From assembly GCA_048013815.1 (NCBI GenBank), contig CM106585.1, positions 14,694,001 through 14,758,000 of the forward strand: a stretch of DNA of 64,000 nt. Reading direction: 5' to 3'. Below, in pieces: positions 33,374 to 44,168 of the stretch; position 1 is the first letter of the stretch, and each line of letters opens with the position of its first letter. Source of the stretch: Setoptus koraiensis (Eukaryota; Arthropoda). The translations under genes and the position numbers were made by a program. The notes under the pieces were generated by a model. That model searched no databases. It was not told the origin of the DNA and saw only the letters and a program-made list of their open reading frames with translations.

Positions 33374-33706
33374 TCATCTATGATGAAGAGGAAAGAAACA
33401 ACAAGCTTATGCAAGGCTTGCATGGCCATATAATATGGCTTTTTATATTAGACAATTGTTGTGATCTCTTTGATTAACATATCTGAGGCAATCATTATTA
33501 ACGTATCCATCCAAATTTGCAGCACTCATCCATTCCCTCCAACAATTTGACGGATTGCATAGATTAGACAAATAGTAACAATATTTTTATTAATATTAAT
33601 ATCAATCTAATAATTTAACTTTGAGACAAGTGTTTTGAATGATAGTAGATTCATCAGAATCATCTCCCATAGCATATCATAAGTTGACCAATTGATTGGC
33701 ACATCG

Positions 33707-33712
33707 AATAAA
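33707..33712 (+). other. Poly(A) signal of KIF21
   Basis: AATAAA 334 bases after the stop codon. A second hexamer lies at 33798-33803, just before the inverted copy begins. Confidence 0.5.
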
Positions 33713-33847
33713 TAATCAGTTCATAAGTGATAATTTTACTGTATTTACAAAAAATTTAAAACAAAAGTATATAACAACTACCTATATACTCTATGAAAAT
33801 AAAACTTAAATCTTACTTATGATATCAACACTTCTACGTTCAGAACG

Positions 33848-35511
33848 TTTTATTGGACTAGTATCTGCAGTTTGCTTTTATTTGCATTGCTATTGGCAAC
33901 ACTCTGACAATGAATCAACTTGCTGGGTTTGACTGATTAGCATTGATAACAATTTCTGGAATAGATAATTTAAGTTACATATTGTGGAACGTGGTTATTA
34001 TATGTTCTAGATTAGGCACATCGGCATCATCTTTGAGATCATCCTCAAGTTGCAATATGGTTGATTGATACTCTCTGACGTTTTGATCGATATAGTTAAT
34101 GTTAGATCGGGTGGCATCTATATCCTCATTGAGACTCTGGAGTTGTTCTTTGTTATTGCTCATTTTAGCACTTTTCAATCTACTAGTGGCCTCTTCAAGT
34201 TGCTGACTTAATTCTTCACGCTGGGCTATGTCACGATTCATTTGTTGGTCGTAGTTCCATATTGTTTGCTTGGTCACTCTAAGTTGATTGATCTCGTGCT
34301 AAAATTAATATTACTATTCCATTTATGTTGGGCAGCTTTGGGCAAGGGCTTACCTCTTCTCTGATGATTCTTAGGTGCTCTATTGAATTCCTTGGTACGT
34401 CCAGATGCTCGCTCACTCATGGGTTTACCTTTAGTTTTTAAGGCTTTCATCTCAGCATCTCGCCTCTTGAGGAATTGTTTCACTCTGTTGTTTTCAACTT
34501 CTAAATTTCTAATCTCAACTTGTTTCAGTCGGCCTTGCTCAGCAAGTTCCGCAATTTTCTTTGTATTTTTGAGCTCACTTTCACGATGACTCTGGGCTTC
34601 TTCTTTCATTTTGTCAATCACATTAACTCTTCTTCGGTCTATATTCTCGACTTCAACACGCAATTTTTTGATTTTTCGTTCATAACGTGCTCGACTTCTC
34701 ATGGCGCTGGCATGCTCTTTCTTGGCCTTTCGCAATTTTTTGACATTGTTTTTCAATGCTTTGATTGTGGTGTCATAGTCTTCGTTGATATTTTGAGTTT
34801 TCTCGGTGGGTCCGCTTTGATCGGCTTCTTGTTGTATCTGGCGTTCTATCGCATCTATTCTCATTTCAAACTTAAACAATTCAGATTCATAGTCATAGTC
34901 ATCTTTGGAAGAATACATTCTTCTTTGGCTCTTTTCTAGCTCCGCGATAAGTTTTTCTTTTACAGATATATTATCATTCAAATTAGCCAACTCAATTTTC
35001 GCCGCCTCTATACTTTCATTGCCATTATCTTCTGATACTTCTTCGCCACTATCAAGGATGGCTTCCTCGTCATCAGTCTCGCTGCTACCGCCACTCTCGT
35101 CCAAATTAGGCAGATTTAAAGGCGGTAATTTCAAACAAGTGTCAATTCGTGTCCGAGGGTGATATGCATGCAATCATCAATGTTTGACTATTGCCTCCCA
35201 ATGAATCCTGTAGCAATCTTGTCAATTTGGAGTCTCTATATGGAATGTGTGTAGCTCGTTTTGATTTGTTGCCCAAAGCTGATATGACATTGCCCAGGCA
35301 TAGGAGGCCCGAGTTGATTGAGATGCCCTCCTTGGCCCTGTCTCCTGTGGCTCCTGTTCTTTTGAGTCTTTCGCTGCCGGCCAGATCAACAAAATGAAAT
35401 TTGGCGCTCAACATCTCTAACTCCTGACAATCTGGATCCTCTGATATACGATTCTGTTTGATGAGCAATGTGAAAATAGCATGCGACCTAGATGATTGTG
35501 CATTCATTTGT
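33848..35511 (-). pseudogene. Inverted, deleted partial copy of KIF21
   Basis: Reverse-strand copy of parent bases about 29369-31446. It opens inside the motor at ACAAATGAAT and closes at AGTCCAATAAAA. The motor part (35511 to about 35146) differs from the parent in only a few bases. About 430 parent bases after CCCTCGGAC are then missing, including the end of the motor. The coiled-coil part (about 35110-34310) is clearly diverged but open for about 270 codons. A small insertion near 34310 shifts the frame. The segment 34277-33975 is again nearly identical, and an in-frame stop replaces a Trp codon near 33890. It lacks the P-loop, the N-terminal motor half and WD40, so it cannot encode a working kinesin. 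No poly(A) tail or target duplication is evident, so a local inverted duplication is more likely than retroposition. Confidence 0.9.
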
Positions 35512-37047
35512 CATTGGATCTTGAATCGATTTTAAATAGATTTTAGATTGATTTCAGTTGGTCAAAAAAAGAGAAAAATGACCCACTCAATCGAAGCGCT
35601 TTAAGTGGCAAGTTAGTGGGTGAGGGCCAAAGTCGCTCTCGCTCGGGAGCGACCCGGGCGAGAGGCTAGTCGCAACTCTATAGGCACACAAGGACCTAAA
35701 TGATCCGTGAATACCAGTGAAACTCATCGACATTTGGGACTCCCAATTCGGGGTGCAATCATACCGAGACTGGGCGTGAAACGTAAACCGCGATCCCGCG
35801 CCGCCCAAGAGAGAGAGAGAGAGAGAACGAGGCACGAGTGAAAGTTTCAATTGATGAGAGTTTATTAGATTGTGTGTTCGCAATGATAATAATATGTTAT
35901 GTGTTTGTTTCTAATAATTTAATAGTAATCTTTGCATGAGCGTATAGATAAGTGTCATCAATGATGTGTTTGGGTTCTAATAATATTATGATGGCCAGGG
36001 CAAGGGAGCGACCGTAATGGTGATTAAGTTTGTGTGCCCTTGTGCCTCTTCAATTAGAATATATCTACTAAATTTAGAATGTGTGTATCTTACAATGATG
36101 TTCTTTTGCTTGACAAGCTCGCACTACATATAAGTGTTTGTTGGCCACAAACAAACAAACATTACAACAAATAATCAACTTGAATAGGTATATTCATCAG
36201 TGGTAATTGGTCTTGATTGTGTTTTGATATTGTGTTGTCGATAATCGTTGTGTTTGTGTGATTGTGTCAATTTGTCCTATCATCATCATCATCATCATCA
36301 TTTATGACGGGACTAATTATAGTGTACAACTAAAATTTGTTTCTTTGTCTTTGTTTCCACTTGTTGTAACCGTATGTACAATGATAATAATTGTTTCTTC
36401 TTTATACACCTGTATGCAAACCAACCGAGTACACGTTTATAACACTTGTAACTAGCAAACAGTTGATGTGTCAAGCCTTTTTTCGTAAGAGAAACAGAAA
36501 GAAAGCAGCAAAATTGGATACACTTTACATTATATACAAATTGTCATGAGTGCTAGTTGTAAATATATGTTATAATATTCACAGTACTATCTGTACAGTC
36601 GACACATTTATAGTATCATTAGTTAACTTGATCTTAGAAAAAACAATCTATGTGTAGTAATCATTAATTGACGATCATTATTATTATTACTATTATTCAA
36701 ACATACTAAAACTAGCTAGGCCCGCGCTAAGATGATATTGTGGTTGCGTTGCATTGTTGTTGTTGTTGTTGTTGTTATATTGTGGTTGTCGTGTGTCTAT
36801 TGTTTGTCAGCAGCAACACCAACAGCGGGTAACGATGACAACAGCACGAACACAACAACGACGACGACGACGACAACAGCACAGGTTAATTATTGATAAT
36901 TAATCATTTATTGTTTTCAACCATTCACTATCCACTTTGCCCAATCAATTATTGTGAGTGAAGTGGCAGTGTCAGTGTTGTCAACCAGTCACAATCAGTC
37001 TGGCACAAACTCGCTCTCGCATGTTTGCATATCATTGATATAATAAT

Positions 37048-37088
37048 CAGACTGTCGGGCTGTCGGGCTGTCGGGCTGTCGGGCTGTG
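37048..37088 (+). repeat. 9-bp tandem array CTGTCGGG-G
   Basis: About four and a half copies of CTGTCGGGC, close to the predicted 3' end of the cut-like transcript. Confidence 0.85.
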
Positions 37089-37125
37089 TGGTTGCGTGAG
37101 ATTCCTTTCAATAGACTCCTTGTTA

Positions 37126-37131
37126 TTTATT
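37126..37131 (-). other. Candidate poly(A) signal of the cut-like gene
   Basis: AATAAA on the minus strand, about 360 bases after the stop at 37489. It supports a true gene end here. Confidence 0.45.
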
Positions 37132-37488
37132 GATCAATCCAGCGTGTAAAAGGCTTCTTTGGCTATCGCTTTCGTGATTGTGATCGTCGTGCGCTTGAGG
37201 CTTGTCGTCAGGTGAGGTGGGTCTTGGATTGATAGTGTAACGATATACGATATTAACGCATGCCATGTTACGGCATGCCAGAGATGAAATGCTGTGTGAG
37301 TCTCACTGGCGCCCAATGCACTTGTTTGTTGTTGTTTATGACGATCATTAGTGTGTTCTCGACAACAACAATTGTAGATGGGGCGCTCAATCAATCATCA
37401 GAGAGATACTAAGAGATAATGAAGGTCACCACCGAGCGACCAACATTGCCGGCCAGAACAAATCAAATAGATATGCAGCAGGAACAGA

Positions 37489-38825
37489 TTATCTCTTGAT
37501 TCGTTTGGCCTCTCGGCGTTCGTTCTTCAACGATTGCAACTTATCTATATTGGATCTATCACTGAGCCACAATTGCATCCTAATGAACGGCTCGCGACCC
37601 TTTATAGACAGCATATGCCAGGGCTTTGGCTTGGACAGTAGCTCGCTCACGGATCCCTGAGACAGTCCCAGCACCACCTCGCCAAATATCTTTTGGCCTA
37701 TGTTGTGTGCCAACAGTGTTTCCTTTATGCGAGTCGTAATAGTTGGCGTGTCCATATCGGGCGTTAATGCGGCCATTTCATAAACGGAACTAGGCTGAGC
37801 AAACACCGACGACGGACTACTAATGGCCGACAGCATGTGAGATGGCGACGACGAATTGAGATTCATGTGTGAATTATTTGATGAGGACGATATAGATGAT
37901 GAGCTAGAGGCAGGCGACATTATAGAATGATATCCACTACTAGCCAATCCTGTGCCGCCGCCTGTGCCTGTGCCGCCGCCTGTGCCAGAATTGGTTAATG
38001 GGGCCCCACTTCCGGTGCCCGCAGTGTTCAACTGTTTGGATTGTTGTTGGCTACTGTTGTTGTTTAAATTGGCATTACTATTAGAGGAACTGAGTGTTGA
38101 TGACTTGTTGTTGTTGTCCACCGACTGCTGCTGGTCGCTGTTGTTCATTAACGGTAGTGCTGGCGTGTGGGCCGATCTAGACGACGACAGGGGAGATCCG
38201 GGATTTGAGTTGTTGTTGTTGTTTAAATTGTTTGATGACTTACTGTTGTTGTTGTTGGTTAGATAATTGTTTAGGTGATTTGAGGATGATGAGTTGTTGT
38301 TGTTTGCCGACAACGCGCTAGTTATATTCAATTGTTGATTGTGAATATGGTGCAACTTGTGATGATGATTGTGATGATGATTCAACAGTCCGTTCAATGT
38401 TGCATTGACATCCCGCGAGCTCCTTGTGTCCACCAGTGCGCCCACGGACAAATCGGGCTCAGAATCAGAATACTGACCACCGATTAGGCTACCGTTTGGC
38501 GATTGAGCAGCGAGCCTGTTGTTTTGGTTGTTGTTGTTGGCATTGTTGTTGTGTTGCTGGCCCGACATTGACATTGAATCATTATTGCCGCTACCGTTGT
38601 TCTGGCTATTGATTAGCCTGTCCAAATTTGAGGCACTCTGTTGCAGGCCCAAATGAAGGGGTAAGTGTGACGAGGAGCCAGTTTGTTGTTGTTGTTGTTG
38701 CTGTTGTTGCTGTTGGGCCAGGGTGGCCGCGGCCACGGCCAAATTATACTGGCCCAAATGCTCGAGATGCAAATTCAACTGTTGCAGGTACAGCTCTTGC
38801 GCGCTCGCCTTGCCCAGCTGACCGG
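37489..38825 (-). CDS. ct: cut-like last exon with CUT3
   Basis: The acceptor GAG-CAG is a tandem NAGNAG site, so an exon start at 38828 instead of 38825 would add one Ala. The first 300 residues are Asn/Ser/Gln-rich; [16 protein letters not shown] leads into CUT3 as in other Cut proteins. Stop at 37489-37491. Confidence 0.88.
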
Positions 38826-40437
38826 CTGCTCGACGAAACGAACCAATAATGAAACGGATAAAATCACAGAGAAAAAGAGAGTTAGTTATAGTTACATAAA
38901 ATAGTAGAGTTAATCGTAATTGATGATGTATTATCACTGATATTTGCATAATCTCCGATAATTTATCAGGATAATTTACCAGAGATTACGCAAATGTCGC
39001 AATGTGGGACTGGTTGCTCACCTGAGGCTGAGGCTGCGGCCGCCGCCAAGCTCGACTGCAGGTTCTTGAGGCTGGCAGCGCTGCTTGCGGCTCCAAAGGA
39101 GCTCTGATGTTGCTGTTGTTGTTGCTGTTGCTGCTGTTGTTGGGCCACCAAGCTCGCCAACAGACTCGGTATGCTGGCTGCGGCGGCCGCTTGGTGCATT
39201 TGCTGATGAGGTGACGAATGTGAATGGGAACCGGGAAGACCCGCCAGGGCGCTTGCAAATGGATTGTGACTAATGGGGTGGGAGTGCGGGCCGGCGGCCA
39301 GTGCGGCCGCGGCCATCGCTGGACTCAAGTGACCGTGCATTGAGGGATGATACGAGTTGGCGCCGGTGAGATGGCCCAGCCCGGCGGAATGAGCTCCGCC
39401 GCCAGCGCCGCCTGCACCACGACCACCGCCCAGCGCACCGCCCGACGAGCCGGGCGGGCCCGCTGGCCCGCTTGGTCCGCCACTTCCGGTTGCTGCTGCA
39501 GCTGCCGCTGCGGCGGCCGCAGCGGACGCGTGCACGCCGCTTATAAAACCGCCCGTGCGCATCAGTTTCTCTGGGGCAATCTTGTATTGGCTGGCCACTA
39601 GCTTGTGTACGGCGTTTTCGTCCTCTAAAAACATTTTCATCCGGATAAATGGCTCGCGACCCTTCTGTGTCAGCATGTGCCACGGCTTCGGCCTGGCCAG
39701 CAAATCCGACACGGAGCCCTGCGACAGGCCTAACACTGACTCGCCAAATAACCGCTGACTAATGGAGTATTGGCTCAGTTGATCTTTCACCTTTTTAACA
39801 ATTTCCTCCGTGTGCATATTGCTGTACTGATCAAACTGTTGTTGCGTTATAGGTGGCAGCACCGCCTTGGCGGGCCGCTGCGGCTGAGAGGGCGGCGGCG
39901 GTAACGTCGACTGGGTCAACAGGTTGTTCGTAATGGATTGCATTCGTTGCAGGGGCGACGACAGATCCTCTGCGCCCAGGCCCATGCCTGCCAGACCCGC
40001 CAGCGGTCCGCCCGGTTGCTGGGCACTCTGCTGGCCGGTCGCTGGCTGGTTGGAGGAGCCCACTGGTGTGCCCGCGTGACCGCCGACATTCTGACCGCCT
40101 ACGACGCTTTGTGAGGCTGCTGCGGCAGCGGCCGCGGCCGCCACGGCACCGCTCGAGACTAGGGGCGCCAGCGGATTATTGACAACGTCCAGTGCGCTTA
40201 AAATGGGCCCGACACTGTCGGGTAAGTCGCCGGGCAAGCTGAGTTGCGTCGAGTGACCGGCGACGCTATTTGGTACGGGGGTGTTGCTGTTGCTGCTGCT
40301 GCTGTTGCCGTTGCTGCTGAGGTGGCTCGATTGGGCATGATAGGGGTATATGTCGGACTCGAGGTTGCTGTCGTTGTCGGACAGGTCGTCTACGGAGGAC
40401 GAGTTCAGTTGTTGTTGCTGCTGATGATGTTGTTGCT

Positions 40438-40472
<35 letters not shown>

Positions 40473-41992
40473 TGTTGCTGATTGAATATGGGCGATTTTT
40501 GCAGTTCGTTCAATATAGACGCAAACTGTTCGGTGTCCATGGCACCGGAAGCGAGTGCTGGAAAGCACGATTGCAGCAATTGTTGCACAATGGCCGCTTG
40601 AGTGGCGTCTATAGGCATCTGTTGTTGTTGTTGTTGTTGTTGTTGTTTTTGGGTCGACATTTGCAGCTGATCGAGTTGCTGTTGTTGTTGTTGTTGTTGG
40701 TGGTGGTGCTTTTGCTGTTGTTGCTGCTGATGGTGATGATTGCTTGCGGACAGCAACTGCTGCTGCTTGTGATGGTGCCCGTTAAAGGCACTTATGGGGT
40801 ACGGTGAGGGTGGGTAGTTTGTTGTTGTTGAGTTGTTGTTTTGTTGTTGAGGAGATTGTTGTTGCTGTTGTTGAGCCACTGTTGTCGTTTGGTTGTTGTT
40901 GTTGTTGTTGCCGTTATTATTATCAGTAGAGGGCGCGTTGGGCGCGAACGCGGAACCACCCTTGCGGAGTGCGGTCGATTTGAGTACCTGAACGCATGTC
41001 TCGTCTTCGGCCCAAGCGTGCATTTTTCTGTAGGAATCGCGACCCTTCTCAGTGAGCTTGTCCCAGGGCTTGGGCTTGCTCAACAGCTCGCTCACCGTTC
41101 CCTGCGACAGACCCAATACGTATTTTGCAAACAATCTCTGGCCTATATTGTGGGCAGACAATAGCTCGCGAACAATACGCGATATGTTTGAGGTATTTAA
41201 ATTCTCTGTCATATGTTTCTCTACATTAGAGCGGAGATATTCTTGAAGTTTGTCAAAGGACGCGGCGCGCAAATGATTATTATGATGTTGTTGCTGCTGC
41301 TGCTGTCCTATGGCTGCTGTCAAACTGCTGTCAGTTGTTTGATGTGACAGTTGTTGTTGTTGTTGTTGTTGTGATGCAACATGAGATCGCGTCACAGCAC
41401 CTGTCAGATTGTGTGCCTGCTGTTGTATTGGCTGCGGTGATTGCCTATTTATGGCCGATGATTGTTGCTGTGATTTGTTGTTGTTGTTGTTGCTGCTGTT
41501 TGTTTGTGTTTGCTGCTGCTGCTGTTGTTGTAATTGTTGTTGCAACGGCTGGCCTAATTGTGATGCAACCGAGGCTGACAACATTGACGATATGACAGAT
41601 AATTGTTGCTTGTTGGCACCGGCACCCGCTGCTGCTGCCGCTTGCTGCAATTGGTTCTCGATCGATGCGCCAACTAAACTGCTGGCCGACAGGTGCCGCT
41701 GCTCTGGCTGCTGCTGCTGACCAATGGAATTGGCCAAGGTCGAATTTATCAAATTGGCAAATTCGCTTCTCAACAGGCTCACCTCGTGCTTCAGTTCGTC
41801 GTAGTCCTGCTGCTTGATTAGCTTTGTCTTCAAATCGTTAATTAGTGAGTTCTTTTCGTTGATGATGTTGCGCAACTCGTGCAAATCGTGCAACTGCGAA
41901 TAGTCAAGCGATGAGTCGCTGTCTTGCGTTTCCTCTTGTTTCTGTTGATGATGACGTTGATAATTGTCATGTAATGACGGTGTCGCAATCAC
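37489..41992 (-). CDS. ct: Cut/CUX-like protein, 3' exons, three CUT domains, no homeodomain (5' partial)
   Basis: Transcription factor of the Cut/CUX family, which in animals controls neuron and sensory-organ identity in the nucleus. Exons here: about 41992-39022 and 38825-37489, donor CTCAG|GTGAGC, acceptor GAGCAG, phase 1, about 1435 residues. Seen in order: the conserved CUX coiled-coil motif [22 protein letters not shown]1 (about 41220-40960, [20 protein letters not shown]); CUT2 (about 39825-39590, [20 protein letters not shown]); CUT3 (about 37760-37500, [20 protein letters not shown]); all with SKPKPW or ARPKPW. Long Gln, Asn, Ala and Ser runs separate them. The frame ends in TAA right after the basic tail of CUT3 (EAKRIKR). 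The homeodomain that follows CUT3 in other Cut/CUX proteins is absent here. The first exons are not recognised: the frame is open upstream of 41992 to a stop near 42040, and CATCAACAG| at 41942 could be an acceptor. Confidence 0.9.
39022..41992 (-). CDS. ct: cut-like exon with CUT1 and CUT2
   Basis: A 3-kb exon that begins in the CUX coiled coil and ends at GCCTCAG|GTGAGC. The 5' limit is uncertain (41941 if spliced at CAACAG). It contains CAG/CAA tracts at 40435-40480, 40620-40700 and 41510-41530, and Ala runs near 39510 and 40125. Confidence 0.88.
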
Positions 41993-42344
41993 AATGTTGC
42001 AATCACCAAGTTGTAACGTGCAAATGGAAAATGACGAAATGAATGGTTAGATTGGAATCAAATCAAATTGGTTGTTTCGCTATCGACAGGCCGCGTCCAA
42101 GTGATCGGCTGCGGCCCCCCGTTCGATCGACATTTGCATTCGGCTCACATGCACTGTGTTGCTGTTTTGTAGATGGTGCGCGCGCACACAATTTTGACTT
42201 GTTCTCAAACTTGTTCGCGAACGCTGACTGTGTGAGAACGAGTCGCGCAAAGGGGGAAACAAACGCACTTCTCACACTCACAATCTCAGTGTTCTCGCTG
42301 CCCCCTCGTTTTTACTCTCGCTGGCAGGGCGAGCGCGAGTCGCT

Positions 42345-42500
42345 AATCGCCGATTCGTCGAATCGCCGAATCGCCGAATCGTCGGATCGCCGAATCGCCG
42401 AATCGTCGGATCGTCGGATCGTCGAATCGTCGAATCGTCGAATCGTCGAATCGCCGAATCGCCGAATCGCCGAATCGCCGAATCGCCGAATCGTCGAATC
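42345..42500 (+). repeat. 9-bp minisatellite AATCGCCG(T/A)
   Basis: About 17 units of AATCGCCGA and AATCGTCGA or GATCGTCGG variants, 350 bases upstream of the first recognisable cut-like exon. Confidence 0.9.
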
Positions 42501-43261
42501 GGGTTCGGCGTTCGACGGAATCGGCGGGCCGAAGCCAGCCAGCCAGCAGAACCCATTCGATGCCACTGGTGAGCCCTCTCTGGGTGGAACTGGGCACTAA
42601 AATTGTAGTCTAAAAAGCGGCCGGAGCCGCTCGCATCGGGCCATCAAAATTGACCATAATTAAGTGTATGTTGTATGTCATCATATGTCATCTGTAAGAG
42701 ACGATACAACTGTGTCGAGTGTGTGTCATAATGGCATCATGACATGGGACAAAATGGGCGCCTATCAGCAGCAGCTGATGGGCAACAAAAGAAGTCGAGC
42801 AAATCTTGGCCGCTTGGCCGATTGCAATTCTAATTGGATCTGGATTGTGAAAACTGGATTCACTTTGCAACATTCGAGGCTCGAACCGATCTGACTGCGC
42901 ACTTCATTCAATTGCGTTTGCCGTCGTTGTTGTGGTTGTTGTTGTTGTCCATTATCCATCATGATGCGCCATCATCGGGCAATAGTCGATACTGGTGTGC
43001 CGGCACCGGCTAGGGGCGCAACAACAACAGCAACAACACTAGCAACAACACCAGCAACAACACCAGCAACAACAGCACCAGCAACAGCGACAACAGCAGC
43101 AACAGCAGCGACAACGGCAACAACAATGGACACGAGGGCGCAAGACGGAGCCTATCAATCACTGTTGTTTTGTCGGCGCGTCATCGAACGGATCACACAA
43201 TCAAAATGTTGATCCACTTTTGATGATTCTTTGTTTCCATTGTGTGTCCAGCTCGCACACC

Positions 43262-43321
43262 AGATTGGCTGCATAATAGTCTAGCAGCCAACTGGCGGCC
43301 AGACTATTATGCAGCCAATCT
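43262..43321. repeat. Perfect 21-bp inverted repeat with 18-base loop
   Basis: Arms 43262-43282 and 43301-43321 are exact reverse complements and carry TTGGCTGCATAATAG. The loop 43283-43300 can pair further (GCAGCC against GGCGGCC). The 60-nt foldback has the size of a pre-miRNA, but the stem has no bulge. Transcription is unknown. Confidence 0.85.
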
Positions 43322-44081
43322 ATTATGAGATGGGCTGATAACAATAATTGTTGTTATTGTTGATTTGTTTGTTGACTCGCCATCTGACGGATAGATGGCC
43401 GAGCGGAGGCCAAGTGTTTGCGTATGTTTTAAACACACACACTTACACACATTTCATTGAGATTATTTCAACGGTCAAATTCAACTGTCTCGCTACATTT
43501 CAGTCAGTTTATAGTGAGTTTTACGTTGATGTAATGTCACACAATGTCGACAGTATTGTCATTTCATTGTTTGCTGTGTGTGTGCCATCATTATCATGAC
43601 AATTGATTGCATGACGATGACAATTGCGCTCATCATATATCACAGCCAGCAGCTCGACTTATCAGCGGTTTTGTTGCTTGTATCGGCCAGTAATGATGGC
43701 CGACACACATTGAAACATTTCAGCCGGGGCGTTGCTCGCTCTTGCAACTCGCTCTGCATAGCAATCTGTGAATCTCTGCCAATCTCTGTCTATAAATATA
43801 CGTATGTATGAATATATACCCGTTTGCATGAATATGTATGAATAGCAACAATGTCAACAACATGACAATATCACACAATCGTCAATTGTTGCACTGACCA
43901 AATGACCTGGCGACAAATGGCCACAATTTGGCGACTGAGCTGCCACATGACGCAATGGCCATTTGGCGCATCCTGTGGCGGCAGCCTCGCGAATCACAAA
44001 TTGCCAGTCGTGAGTGCTCGATGGGCCGATATGACCGGTCCGGCCGACAACATTGCCCGGCGACACCTGTTGCACGATGCT

Positions 44082-44168
44082 GCCGTCCCGTGATGTCGCC
44101 GTCCCGTGATGTCGCCGTCCCGTGATGTCGCCGTCCCGTGATGTCGCTGTCCCGTGATGTCGCTGTCC
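44082..44168 (+). repeat. 16-bp minisatellite
   Basis: Five copies of GCCGTCCCGTGATGTC (two with GCTG) and a partial sixth. Confidence 0.9.

Larger units (their letters stand above)
35512..37488. other. Spacer between KIF21 copy and cut-like gene
   Basis: Holds a GC-rich island at 35581-35810 followed by (GA)n at 35811-35826, then AT-rich DNA with (CAT)n at 36280-36302, GTT repeats at 36757-36776, ACG/ACA triplets near 36850-36880, a 9-bp array at 37048-37088 and the cut poly(A) signal. No homeodomain-like sequence was found on the minus strand here. Confidence 0.55.

Noticed and set aside
33975-35507. A second functional kinesin gene on the minus strand
   Set aside because: It lacks the P-loop and N-terminal motor half, has an internal deletion, frame shift and stop, and aligns to KIF21 along its length, so it is a partial copy.
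44082-44168. CRISPR-like array
   Set aside because: The units are directly adjacent without spacers and the genome is eukaryotic; this is a minisatellite.
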